NCBI GenBank assembly: GCA_032191485.1
Contig: JAVDOI010000007.1
Coordinates: 11,221,180 to 11,285,179 of the forward strand
DNA: 64,000 nt
Reading direction: 5' to 3'
From: Leptoclinus maculatus
Taxonomy: Eukaryota; Chordata; Actinopteri; Perciformes; Stichaeidae
How positions within the stretch are numbered: position 1 is the stretch's first letter; the number at the start of each line of letters is the position of its first letter. The position numbers were made by a program, and so were the translations under genes. Below, piece by piece: positions 13,761 to 27,464 of this stretch. Below the pieces are notes generated by a model. The model was not told the DNA's origin and searched no databases. It saw only the letters and a program-made list of their open reading frames with translations.

Positions 13761-16700
13761 GTCAAAATCTAGAAGGAGGCAAAACAAAAATGGCATTCAT
13801 AATGATCAGAATTGGCATAAAGCGTTTCAATGTGACAATGTGTGAGTATGTGCGTTTATAAGACATTGTAGTTTGGTGAGTTACTGCTGGTTGTTGGTAT
13901 GGAATATGAAGACATGATCACGTACTTGACTGATAACAGTAGCAAAACCTTTTCAGGGATAGATTATGATTGGACATTTTCTGACTGAACGTATTGTTTT
14001 AAGATAGTTGAGTTTATAAAGATGAGAGTGCAGATCAATTACAGATCAGTGCTAAGCTGGAAGGGTTTCCGTGTTACTGAAGAACACTCAGCATTGTTAA
14101 ATAGGTCCTGAAGCAGCTCTGACCTACAGATGTGAATCCCCTCCTGCTAGTGGTGGGTACACAGAACAGCCATCGTTTGAGGTGATGTCATCTTATCCCC
14201 CGAGATGAAAAAGACCACACAATGCTCTCCTTCCCAAACCTCTCACCATGAGATCAGCTCATTATTACTAACTTTCTTACTCACCAAACCCCCAAAAAGA
14301 ACAGAAACACATCTGACAAATCATACAAATTGTTGATCTTTAAAAGTAGACATTGTACGTAGCGTGCTGGAGTCTGGCACAGCCACGAGGTCGTGTTAGT
14401 GTGCCCAGAGCTTCAGCTCGAGGTCACCGATTCTCAGTGTGAAGTTATAATTAGTGACGCTAATTGTGATTAGATGCATGATTCTTTTTAGAGGTAATAG
14501 TCAGTGTATTGTATGCCCTTTAAAAAGGATGCAGACTTTGAGTCTCTTGGTTAGCAAGCAGTGGTTGAAAAAGAAAACAAAAAAGAAGATTTAATACAAT
14601 TCATATCAAAGTGGTTTCAAATAGCATACAGAAACAAAACACTTGAAAACTCATGTTAGACCTGATTTTGTTGTGGATATGTTGTGTGACTGTCACTGGC
14701 CAGTGGTTCATATAGGGCATGTATAATAAAGGGTGCCACAGAGTGACGGTCATGTCCATGGGACTCTGTTTCTATAACATGTGGGTGTGAACATTCACAT
14801 TGTTACCGACTCATAATACAATACGGAGGCAAGAAAGCGACAGACTGAGCTGAGCCCATGAGGAAAGAAACAGAGAAGTGGACAACTGATGCCAGAGTCC
14901 TCGATGAGACCAGATCTCTGATGGTCCTGGTCCTGGTCCCCCCCCCCCCCCCCCTTCTCACAGCACAACCCCTCCCTGACCCCAGTCTGGCCCTCTAAGC
15001 CTGCCTGGAGCTTGATGAGCTCTGGCAGCGGGCTCGGCTGTTTAGCAGTTGTCAGGGCTGAATAATCCCCCAAGAAAGAACAGCCTCTCCTCTCATTTGG
15101 CAGACCAGCATCTCGGAGTGAAGTTTGGATATGAAGAATACGGCATTTATGTGGAGATAAAAGAAACAGAGACAAAACCCAACAAAGCCTTTGTCATAAT
15201 GCTGAAACCTTAAATGCTGGACAGATGACGAAGCGAAGACAATATAAACGAAAGTTACATTCGTAGGATGATCTACAACACGTGAAATAAAATATAATCA
15301 ACAAAATGAATTGCCAGTTGTGACACTCCCAAATCAACATATTTCAGAACCATTCAGTGACTTGTGTTTGAAAAGGTCTCGGGCTTTAAAAGGAAACCTC
15401 TACAGAAGAGCCCAATGCAACAAATGCCATGACTGAGGAATACTTTCACTGACGTCTGACAACATGAGCAGCCAGCTGAGCCCTCAGGCGGTATGCATGT
15501 CTGAAATGCCTCGCAGCGACAGGTGTGTGTGGCACCTGCCGCCTCGCACACACACACACCCTTTAACGTTTCCCCACAGACCCTTGTGCCGACCACGACA
15601 CATTTCATGTGAAACGATGGGACATTTCCACAACATAATGTACACCGTGGTGCCAGAACAGTGGGCCAACTGACTGTCGTCGGGCATCAAATTTCAAGAT
15701 GCAGTTTGTTTAAGAATCATTTATGTTTTGGGTCAGATATTATAGCTCTCTAAAGCTCTCTCTTTAACTACACTGAGGGTGGGAATTTCATTTTATACAA
15801 AAAGGTGTGAAGAAGAAAAGAGATGAGCAGAGTGCACAGGACAGGGAGTGAGAAGGTGAAGCTGAAACTTTATTTTATCCTTGTCATCCGGTGCCAAGTC
15901 CTTCCGCCATAGAAATCTGACCCCCAGAAGCTCAGCATCCAGTGTTCTCCTTCAAAACAACAGCTGAGCGTCTCGTCTAACAGGTGGCTAGTGAACCAAC
16001 ACCACCAAGCAAATGGCCTCCGATGTTCTATGCTTTCCTTTTTACAATTCCCTTTTTCTTTGTTCATCTCAGGTCAAAACTAGTTCAGGTTTTTCTAGGC
16101 GTCAGCATATTTTTCTGAACAGCTGAGTAAACAGCTGCAAGGTGGCACCATCAACATGCTCTAACCTTGTCTATATCCTCCGATCAGGGGAAAAAAGTCT
16201 GTCTAGTAGTACTTTACATACACACAAGTCTGCCGTCACTCGGCTTCAGAGTAGAAATGAGGTAAATATCAAGAGTTGGAAGTGTTAAGCATCAAAGTGA
16301 CGTCTCAATAAGACGTTTCACATATATGTATATACATCAAATAGATGTGAAACGTTGTGTTGAACTCCTGTTTGCGTCCAGTGAGTATTTAAATATATAC
16401 AGGTTATAAATACTTCTAAAGGCCAAACCAATAATTAGGGCTGTGTTTATGCAGCTGGTCATCATTATCATAAAATAACCTCTACTTTTCTTTCCCTAGC
16501 TACAATTCTTATTTCACAGATGAAGTCAAAGGCATGGCCATACATGACTACCAAGAGTTGTGAGACATAACTCAGCAAAAACGGGACTAACTTGAAGGCT
16601 CTGGAGGGGCCTTCAAGTTAGTCACGTGATTCTGAAAGAGAGGTTTTTCATACAAGCTGCACGTGGGGTGTTGTGAAGCGTTTTCAATCACTAGTGTTCA

Positions 16701-19195
16701 CGGACTGTTGTGCTTCATCTTTAGCTTCCAGCCGCTTACTTCCTGTGTTGAGTCTCCAGACTGCTGATAGTATTGTGTTGGGGTCAGGAAGAAAAGGAAA
16801 CCGGTGACCGGCACTCCTTTAACAACAGGTTCAATAAGAACTGTGACGAGAGTGCAACAAAATGAGTCTTACTCCATCCAAGGAAAACCCTTTTACAGAC
16901 AAAACGTTAAATAATCCAGACTTGGAGTCAGCAAGAAAGATGTGAGTAATGCCCAAAAGTGGTCAGTTCACATTGACACTGCTGGTATTTTGCTTGTGAG
17001 TCACCAACACAGATGAGGCCCTTCCTCAATGGGCGAGCCATCAAGGGTGGTTACATCTTGTGGTTGGTGCAAAGAAATTTCCTTTGAAGAGCTATTTTTA
17101 AGAAAAGTGTCTCGTTGCGATGGGGATCGGGGTGTGAAACTGATGGAAGCGAGAGATAAAAAGGGAGTAAGCAGCAGAGAAGGTTACTGAGTGGGAGAGA
17201 GATCTTACAAATACAGTCAAACATCACACCTGAAGACAAATATAGCAAGAAAGAGATTCATTGTAGGTGTAAATTAGTTACAGCTTTTAAGTCGTAGACA
17301 AGCTGAACATTTCAGATGAGTCCAGAGACAACACAGGTATTCACATCTTCTATATTAAAACACAGCAATCCTTCCACGTCTCTCAAAATGTAGGCGGAGT
17401 GAGGCCGAGGTGGTGAGAAAGTGGTACGTGAGCCGGTTAATATGCAGTGAAAAACCCCCGATGGCTAAATTTTGATAACCTGCTTGCTTACATGATACAA
17501 TACTTTGAGCCCGAGGTCTACGTGACATCATTTCCTGTTACGACATAGCGCTCTAAATCTAGCTTGTGTATATAAGTTCTCAGTGCACTGTTGTAACCAC
17601 AAACAGCTTGCACAGCGCTCTGAATCCGTGGTGTTAGGCAGAGATGTGGCAGTCAAAACCTCCATTACTGACCACCAAAAAAAAGGTCCGGCCTCGAAAT
17701 GTATCGCATCTGCCCGCTGCGTTCAGTCCTGCTGTGACCCACATGGTCTCAAGTGTCACGGAGAAAGCCAGAAATACTTAAGATTTTCATGATTCAGAAT
17801 AATTAGGACAAGTAATTATATTGCAGAAGACTTGGAATCCCCAAAGGCCATTTATTCCCATTTTAGGGCCCAGTAAGTTAGCTAGTACGTTTCACTGAAA
17901 TGTAACATATACATTCAGCTGTGTTTGCTTACTCTCTACCCACTTTCACAGTGGTAAAAAAGTCAAAAACATGTCGTCTTTTACATAAACCTCTACATTT
18001 CCTTGTTCCATAATCATCTCTCTTTTGGCCCATGATCAATCTTAATCTGAGCAGCAGTCGGAGAGTTAAGGCAGAGGATTATAAGAGCAAAATCAGAATG
18101 ACAGCCCGAGATTAGGAAGAGTCTGGCAGTAGTTAACTGTGGAAACTCTGCGTACAGTGAGCTCCACTGGACTCACAGTGAGGGGTGTGTATTCGTGTCT
18201 GTGTATCAGCGGGCAGACATCTTGAGCTGAAACTACATCGGGGTGTGGAGAGTTAAACAGAAATAAGTTCTGGTCTTCCTCCCACTTACAGGTTTTGCAT
18301 TAGAACCCCAAGGAACCGGTTTATCTCGGTCATTTTAAGATTTGATCACATTCACCATAGAGCGTCTTTGTGGTTGGCACTCCGACCCGCTTCCCAAACT
18401 GCTGATGGCGTGACGAAGGAGAAGACGACAGATGTTTGGTTCATTTTACCACGGAATGATTAGTCTGCGTGGTCAGCCAAAGGACGCTCTGGCTCTGAGA
18501 CCAGCTCAGGCCATGCACTCATTCAACCTGGTTAACCTCACCGAGCAGAAGCTACTCCCATACCGTGCCTCCGTGTCATTCATCACTATGTATTACTGCC
18601 CTGCACATGAGGAGAGTAACTGAAACTACCACCCAGCAAAGTACCATCGGCAACTACCAAAATACCATCTGATTTTGATTATTCATAAATGAGTGTCCTT
18701 AAAACTTTTGCATTCAAATTTTTTTAAATCTAAAATGGAAAATGTTAAATAACGGACATAGTGCTTTCTTGTCGTCTAACAGACAACAGACAGAAAACCG
18801 TATCACATGCCATCCATTAATGTAATTCAGTCCTTTTCGGTCTGTCTCCAGTACACTTAAATCCCATGAGGTCTATGTTTCTGTTTGCACATTGTCATGG
18901 TGTATATACACACACACACACACAAGACCATCTTAAGATATCATAAAACACATTAAATGTAGTACTTTTGCAACCGTGTTGGTAGGTAATCATTTCAGTA
19001 ATTACTAACACAATTCACTGCAATGAACTTCAAAGAATGCATTGCATTCATGCTGTAGGCTCGTGGTGATTGTGGAGAACAAGCATATCGTTCCAACTCA
19101 GAAAAAGGAACGAGGCTTACAAGCGACCACATGGCTCTAATTTCCACATGAAGAAGTCTGAAGTCCCAGATGGCTTCAGAGCTTCAGTTTTAATA

Positions 19196-19198
<3 letters not shown>

Positions 19199-19250
<52 letters not shown>

Positions 19251-19373
19251 AAGAGAGAGAAATAAAGAGAGAGAGAGAGAGAGAGAAATAAAGAGAGAAA
19301 TAAAGAGAGAGAGAGAAATAAAGAGAGAGAGAGAGAGAGAGAAATAAAGAGAGAGAGAAATAAAGAGAGAGAA
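19199..19373. repeat. Compound GA / GAAATAAAGA satellite
   Basis: Begins with a short GT run, passes into (GA)n, then into repeated blocks in which GAGAGA runs alternate with AAATAAA. The purine-only strand is the + strand. It lies in the first intron of usp6nl. Confidence 0.9.
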
Positions 19374-21809
19374 ACGGGGATCGCTTAAAAAGGTGTTTTT
19401 TTCTATTTTCAGCAGGAGCACGGTAGCTGTGGAAATATATCAGATGTCCTTTCTTGCTGATAAAGTAGATCCTGTCCTGGTTCACATACTCCAGCCACAG
19501 ACTGCAGTCATGTTCACCCTCAACAGATCTTTTGTTAATTTCCTCTTAACACAACGCTGATTTGGCAGTTGAAAACAAATGGATGTTATAAAAAGGGAGC
19601 CCCTCAGAGACTAAGAGTATAACGAAGTCGCCCCGCAGGAAATCTAAGCAGGCTGGTAGGAGATGTTCAACAGCTCGCTCTTTCTTTAAAGGGAGGTATG
19701 GAGTCCAGATGGAACTTCAGAGATACAGTTAAACCTGGATAACTGTACGCTTGAGTAACAATACACAATTGCGAATAACTGGTATAAAAAACACATGGCA
19801 GGTTTTATCTTGTTTGCCATGTTGCCCACAATGATCAATCATGACACGTACAGCGAATGACATCTATGTAAAAATAACCCAGACACTTCAATTCCATCAG
19901 CCTCCACACAGTAGAAGGATGCAAATGTTTAAGGTCCATGCGGCCAAACATGTGCTGTGCAGGTGTGATGGTGCATGGACAATGGACAATTGTTTACCCT
20001 CACCCCTGTGGTTCCTCTCAGGAATTTAACATAGCGGCTATTGACTCACAGCAAAGCATGGCAAACAGTGGGCTAACCTAATCTACTCTCGACCACCGAC
20101 ACCATATTAACTAGAAAATCAATTTAAGAACGGGGAGAGGAACGATACCAAATTAGGCCAATGAGAGAAGACAGCTGGGCAGCCTTGATGGCCAGCGTCT
20201 CCTTAACAAGAGATTCCTTGTCTTTCTTGCTGTCTGAGCCTCTTTTTCCTCCGTCTCCCTCCGATTCTTTTGTACGCTGTAGGATTTGTGTTTATGCATA
20301 GAAAAAGCGACTGTGTGACCCCATGGGTGAAACATCCAGAGCACAGGGACCGGGGGGAAAAAAAAGCACATGGCTGAGAATAGCTTTTTGTCCCCAAGGG
20401 GCTTTTCTGTCCTGCTCCACTCTGCATTACCACTGTCGCTCTGCCTTATCGTTTTTTCCCCAAAGCTGAGCACATACAACACAGATCGACTAAAAACACT
20501 CACCATCCCAAACTAACCAACCCCCCCCCATCTTAACAAAAGGAAATAACAAGTGGGAATCTGAGGAAGGACAGCTCTCTATCACCTCACCCTGCATCTG
20601 ACCCGGCCTGAGAACTGTCTCTGGTCCTTACTGCTGTGTCTAAATATAACAATGACCACACAAAGTTTTAGCCGCTGGAGTCTCAGGCCAGCCAGAGAAG
20701 CCTCGTTTCCCAGGGTGGCAGCACATTTTCAAGCGGATGGTACGAGGAGGACAGGAATGTCAAGGGAACAGGATTCATAAACACAAAAACCGCATGATCC
20801 TGCTGAGAAAGCCAAATTCTTATAAATGGATCCTCTTGCTTGCAAAGGATTCATAAGAGCCATAAAACCATCTGTGAAGCCAGAGGAAAAGCTCTCTAGT
20901 TTAAATAACTGGTGCTTTACATTACAAACAAGCACTGTTCTGTTCTAAACTAATATTTGAATATGAAGTTGAACAACCAATAATGCACGGGGGAAATACA
21001 CGATATTTAGGAAAGTCTCCCACTTACTGAGACATGACTTACTGTCATGTTATTTTGAAATTCCATTTTCAAAAACATCCTTAAAAACGTCCTCCAGCGG
21101 TACTAACCTCCCTCACGGCACCGAGATGCCAACGCCACGGTCAACCAGCTCCAGACAACATGAGATCTGATGCAACGCACCACATCACAGCAATGCCAAA
21201 CTGATTCAATAATTCAAAAAGGTCAACACCTGCTGATCGCTAGTCAAGAGCTCAGCAGAAATGAAGCTAGGTTCACTGACGCACACATACTGGTTATCAG
21301 GTTATCGTAGTTTTCATGCTCAAATGATGTTTACAAGCACAGACACAGAGGATTATGGAACATGAGGGGAACAGTCTTACACTGGAGGGAAATTGTAATT
21401 TCGCCGTGATTCAACAACAGAAGGAGATTAAATATACGGCGTAAAAAACAATCTGAAGTGGCATCTAAAAGAGAGACAAAGCAGAGACCATAATAGAGGG
21501 GAAGTTCCAAATCAGCCTAATTTAGCCTTTATACAAATGCCACAAGACAAACAACTACATGGGCTATTATCCCACAGAGCTGTTACTCATCTCCTCAGTG
21601 GTGGGTCTGTTTTCAGCCCGAGTGACCATCTTCAGTCTCAACAGTAGTGTGACCTCAATTTTACTAATGATAAGAGTGTTGGGAATAGATTTAGCTAATT
21701 TATAGACAATTTCAGCTCATGCTAATTTTGCACTAGCTCCTGCAGAGGCTCACTCTCCAGCCCAAATCAATGCAGTGTGATGATCACTTCATGTAGCGAG
21801 CAGGGCTGA

Positions 21810-22083
<274 letters not shown>

Positions 22084-24400
22084 AGGTTTGTGGAACTGGA
22101 ACTGAAAATAGCACGTAGGTGTGAGTGTGACGACCTGTCCACGTGTAGCCCTGACTATCACCCAGTCTGTGCTGCGATACGCTCCGGCACCTTGTGACCC
22201 CGACCAAAAAGAAGAAGAGATATGGAAATGCCATACCTCCAAGACAAGACATCTGGAAAGATAACACTGAAACTCTGAAAATACATTTCATGAGTCACAC
22301 AGCAGAGCTAAAGCCTCTCTGTCTTGTTAATGTTTGCAAAAGGCTTCGGTATCTGGTGTGTTTTGTGACACCCAGCATCGGGCATTTGACGGATATCATA
22401 AAGCCCCTATTCAGGCAGACAAAAAGGCCATTGAACCCTCTCCACTGAAATCATATTATCACAATAGAATACAATGAAGGCGGCTTATTGGAGAGTTACG
22501 AGAGAACCACACATGAAAGTCAAATTTGGTTCGATAAGGATAAAACTATTCAATCATATTGAATTGAGCAGTTTTGTTAACCAAACTGAACCTATCATAT
22601 AATTCACAAAACCGCTGCAATGCGTTCATCCAGGAAATAAATAGATGTCAATGCTTTTGCATCAGGCAGTGAAATAAGTGGTGATTTACATTATAAAAAT
22701 GAAAATAAATGTATTCACAAACTCTGAGAGTACGCTGGCATACAAACAAAATAATGGCTCACATGCTCTGCCTCACACGTGGCTCACATCCTGTTGGCAT
22801 CAGCGAGGGCAGTCAGATGTGTGTGATTATGAATACACTGATCCAATAAGAATTTTAGGGGAACAGATCTTGTATATCAAACCACCATTGTTAAATGGGC
22901 ATGGCATTTCAGTTCAGCAACATCACGGAGCAGAGAGCGGTACACGATGCAGGAGGAACAAGATGCTGAGTGCCGGGTGGATGACGGCCCTGTCACATGC
23001 TTACGCATCACACTAAAGCACACCAGCGGTGCTGTCACCTTTCCGGCGTGGAGCTTCCTCCTCAAACCACAAGCAGAGTGTCACACCCTGAAGGCTGAAC
23101 ATAGCAACAATAAAAGAAAAACACAAAATGCTCCATGCTCCAGGCTTGTGGGCGTGTGCATGCACAGCTAAGAGAAAATACTACTCATCATTGTACACAT
23201 CTTTTGTGGACTGAGTTTAGATCCTGTGCACCCATACGCATTGGACTGCACACATGTATGTGCACAAACACAAACAAACATGAATCTGTCTCCTTCAACT
23301 TCCCTATGCCATCACAAACAATGATGAGGCACCCCACTTAATGACTGTGCATATCTAAATGTTGGCTAGAGATAATGTGCACTTGCATTAGCAACATGCA
23401 CATCTGCTGCATTACACTGAAAACAAAAACACAATGAGGGGGGTGGGGGGGGCAGTACAATGACCAGCAGACATCTGGTAGAGGATGAGAGCTAAATCCT
23501 GCTGGAGATCTTTCACTCAGTTTGTCTGTAACCTCCCCCACTCCACGTATGAACCAGTGAGACGCCCAGTTAACCTTTCAAAAGGGGACCACGCATGGCA
23601 TGACATACACAGACCAGTAACTGACTGGTTGGACGCTGGAGCATCTGTGAGCTGTGTTGAGGTCTGTGTTTGGTGAAATCCTGATCGCTCCAATGACGAG
23701 AACCGTGTTTCCTTTTAGCATTAAATGCAATATCTCGATCACAAGTACAGTTCCTGATTCTGACACTTGACACTTGCTACGTTCAGCCTACGTCCATTAG
23801 ATAAAATGCGGAACTTAAGAATGTCAAGACTGAAACACAGAGAGAGAGACTCGGTTACATACGAAGACATCACAAACACACGCTGTTTGTTGAGAGTGGG
23901 TAACAAGAAAACAGAGGACAGAGAGGCGGATCCCATCGTGGACACATTTCTCGCAATCCTAGCCGGAGTTTATATGCTATTTAAATTATGGAGAGCCCGT
24001 GAAGAGTGATGCAAAATCAGAAATCCCCCGAGAGAAGCGCTCGGTCACTGTTCTTACCACAGAAGGTAGCCTCGCAATCTACTCTTACAGTAAAATGATT
24101 CGGTTCCTTTAAACAAAAAAACACCACCATACATCTCCATTTCTATAAATCACGTGCACATGGGGAGACCATCGATATACAGAGATGTCCACGCAATAAT
24201 AACGTGAGGTATGGCACCGGATACTGGTTTGTATAGGATTAGGCAAGTTGTAAAAACACCAAAAGGACCAAATAAAGACATTCAGGCGACAAGTACTCCG
24301 TGGCCACTCACGTCCATGTGTTTCCAGGGCTAATTACTGTCCAGTGAGTGAAGAGTAAACAGTATAGTAGAGACACGAATGTTCCGTCGTCGCTGCTTAC

Positions 24401-24770
24401 CTTTCGGAGAGACTTCCCTTCTTCTGCTGCGCTGTACCTACAAGTATAGACTAAATGCACTATTCTCATTATCTCCCTCGCTGTCCAGGGGAGCCCGTCA
24501 CCGAAACACTGACAGCACCACCACCGTGCTGAAGACTCGTCCCCGACTGTCGACGAGCGTCGCTGATATCGATGCTGGTCAAACGGACGCACCCCCTCGT
24601 CCAGCTCCACATGCCGCGAGCTGGGCTGTAGCTGTCTGGCAAGGCGGCACACCAGTGACAGTGACGCACGAGCAAGCGCACGATTGGCGGCGGCGGCACG
24701 TGCACGAGCCTCTTTGCCGAAGGAAAGTTTGAGCGTGGGTTTCCGTGTTTGCTTGATTTGTACGGTGCAA
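24401..24770 (-). promoter_or_regulatory. Probable usp6nl untranslated first exon and CpG-rich promoter
   Basis: CpG-dense segment that ends, on the - strand, in a good splice donor (exon end at 24401, CGAAAG then GTAAGC). Splicing to the first coding exon (starting 13768) would make it the 5' UTR exon of usp6nl. The outer limit at 24770 is a guess from base composition. Further 5' exons inside the 10.6 kb intron cannot be excluded. Confidence 0.5.
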
Positions 24771-24779
24771 CGGCTGACA

Positions 24780-27400
24780 TAATAGAAGGTAAGCCGTAAT
24801 ATTTACTAGTTCACTACATTGATACTTACATTTAAACGAAGAGGGAGTCCCGCTTCTTCCTCCTTATTTTGCTTAACGCTAGCTTTGATGTTTAAAATGC
24901 AGTTTTGCTAGCTTAATTCCTCCAACGAACGCAATGCAACACATTGTCCGTTATTGTAACGTTAACGATAGCTTGTTATTGCTCGTCACATTATTTTGTC
25001 GAGGCATTTAGTAAAGACCTCGAGTTTTTAAATTTGCAAATAAATAGTGAGCGAGAATTAATAGTCGGAACAAACTCTTTGACAATAAACGGTCCTCTTG
25101 CGCCCTCTTGTGGACAAACAGTAGACATACGGGTCATACTGGGACGTTGCCTCGTGTTTTATACGTTTGTTCTTAAATCAACAGCCAGATTTATTTGTCC
25201 TTCTTGCTGATTTGAGTGGCGGTTGGAGCCAATTTAGCTGAGACTCTCGTCCTGTTTGTGACCCTCATAGAGGTGAACATACCCAGTGTTTCATTAAAGT
25301 AAATGAAAAGAGGATGATTAGGTTGCCTAATCATTCTTTTGTGTAACAAGTATATGTTCTCCTTATTAATCCCATTAGTCATCTTGTGACTCATCCTATT
25401 CATCTCTGGACCTGACCCCCCAGTTGGTAACCACTGAGACAAAGAGGGACAAGTTAAATAATGACATCAGTTGTACCACAGTAGATAATGTGTTGCCTGA
25501 TTATGAGGTGATAATCATGGAAAGGCCATGTCAAAGACACTTCTAGGTGAATAAGTGAGAAACAAAAAAAGAGCCAGACACACAGCACTGGGGTTAAAAA
25601 TACATGGCAGGGAGGCTTAACATGTGTTTAAATGGCTGAACAAATATCATAGGAAACTATTTTGTGATTTCTTAAGTACAGTCTGAAAATGTGCTTTCAA
25701 GTAAATGCATGTATTAATGCACTCCTGGCCTCTCTTGGTATATTTAACAGTGTTTCACCACACAAACGAGGCCTGTTGACCACCTCTCAAAAGGGGAATG
25801 TTTTGACCCATACAGGTCAGTGCAGTGCAGTGGATGTCTTCTGCTTAGCATTTGGTGGTCTGTGTGTCTAAGTCCCATTGAATTCAAGTCATGCAGTTGT
25901 TTTAGGGTGCAACACAAAGAAGGAACATCACTTCTTATTTGCTATAAACTACAGACTACAGTCCAATTTAATACAAACTACATGTAAAGATTATACTAAT
26001 GAGATGGCCACAGAGCCATCGCTACTGTTATTAGTAACACCTGTGCTTTTCATACTATGACAAGTCAAAATGCCTGCTGTGTAAAAGGCCAATTTCCAGA
26101 CAGACCTTTATCACAGCAGCTTTTTTACATGTCATGACAAGGTGAACACAGGTGTAATAAATAACGTTAATTATGGCCCTGTTCCATTCAGGTGGCCCAG
26201 GTATTGTGTATGCTAGTCAAGCGGCAACCACTGGTGCTGAGAAATGAAGCCAATACAGAAGTGCAAAAAAAACTGCAATTACTAGAATAGCTATACTTGA
26301 GGCTAAAAGTGAGTCGATCACCACAGACCTCCATGTTAAAATGCCCAACTTTACAGCGGAAATATACTGGTACTCTATAGCCAATTACAACTGTACAGAG
26401 GGTGAATTTGTATACAACTCAAAACTTTAAATTGGATTAAGTCTTAGAGTTAGGCATAGCCTAATTAAGGGTGTGGCCACTTTGAGTGACAGGTGGGTGC
26501 CTTACCAGGTCATTAGTTGCTAGCTGTCTGCTCTGCTGCATCACCCGGACCCGCCCGCCTCAGCTCCACCGATGATCCACCTCTTTGTCCATTTTTGGAT
26601 CAGTTGGCAGTTAAGCTGTGTCATCACTGCGAAGATGGCGTGTCAAAATGTCTGCTGTGAAAAAGGTGTGTAGTAACTGACGATGTGCAGCCACACAGGT
26701 GTTTCCCATTATTTGTGGTTGATTAGAGGACGGCTATCTCATCCTCTAAGGCGTGGGAAAACAAAAGCCTCAAAAAGAGCGTCTGTCAACCACACTCTGG
26801 GTCACTCTTGTGGCGCTGGGCCACAGTTCTCACAGACCATTACAGGAATCCTGGTTCCATTAGCAAAACCTCCAGTTTAGGATAAAAAGAGAGATAGGAA
26901 TGGAGGATGCAAAATATTCAACAAAACTTAACATGTGAGCAGTGATTTCCCTTTGTTTGAGGGAGTGCAAAGCTATCACTATGGGGTTGACTGATGTTAT
27001 TTTAGGAAAATGCTTTATGGATGTTTATATGATTATTCTGGTATTACATTGCTGGATTAAGCTGGATTCATTTGATCCATGAACTGTTCCACAAAAGTTA
27101 CTATTTTATGGTATAAATCTGATTAAGATAAAAAAAAAAACATGCTATGATAGAGGAGTTTATCCATACTGCTCACCCCTATTGTACGTCATTTGATTGG
27201 TGCAGATATTCTTAATATCGTGTCCGTTGTCTGTACTACTCAACAGTCTGGGTGCATGCACTACTGGGTGCTGGTATCGGTGACGTCATTTCCTCATACC
27301 TCAGGGGGCGCTGTTTCTACCAGGACGTGTTCTGTTGGCCACTTGACTAAAAGCAAAAGGGGGCAGGCTGTGTATACAAGTCTGTGCTCTCATTCATGCA
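24780..27400. other. Intergenic region between divergent usp6nl and cpt1a
   Basis: Separates the 5' ends of the two genes. The right end carries the cpt1a promoter. The stretch at about 26300-26670 looks like a dispersed fish repeat (listed separately). A short perfect hairpin of about 9 bp with a 3-base loop lies near 25312-25334. No coding exon is supported. Confidence 0.45.
26300..26670. mobile_element. Probable dispersed repeat (unclassified)
   Basis: Contains sequence boxes that I recall as occurring repeatedly in teleost genomes, such as AAATGCCCAACTTTACAGC (26341-26359) and GGTGTGGCCACTTTGAGTGA (26469-26488). A related short box (CAAAATGYCTGCTGTG) occurs at about 26067 and again at about 26645. 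No terminal repeats or duplications could be fixed, so family and limits are uncertain. Confidence 0.4.
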
Positions 27401-27424
27401 CAGTTTATAGCAGTCGAGCGGCGA

Positions 27425-27464
27425 CACAGACGGCTCTGCTCCCTCAGACCGACAGAAAGGGTTG
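27425..27464 (+). other. Probable untranslated first exon of cpt1a
   Basis: A GC-rich segment ends in a strong donor (GGTTG then GTGAGTGA, exon end 27464), downstream of a TATA-like GTTTATAG at about 27404. It would splice to the exon beginning at 30701, which carries 24 untranslated bases before the ATG. The 5' limit is inferred from spacing to the TATA-like box. Alternative first exons are possible. Confidence 0.45.

Noticed and set aside
14795..15175. 126-codon - strand frame in usp6nl intron 1
   Set aside because: No domain, crosses a C homopolymer that encodes a glycine run, no convincing splice context linking it to usp6nl.
19117..19485. Ser/Leu-rich - strand frames
   Set aside because: They arise from the GA-rich simple repeat.
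24379..24732. 117-codon + strand frame in the CpG-rich segment
   Set aside because: High GC lengthens open frames; the segment is better explained as the - strand first exon and promoter of usp6nl, with a good donor at 24401.
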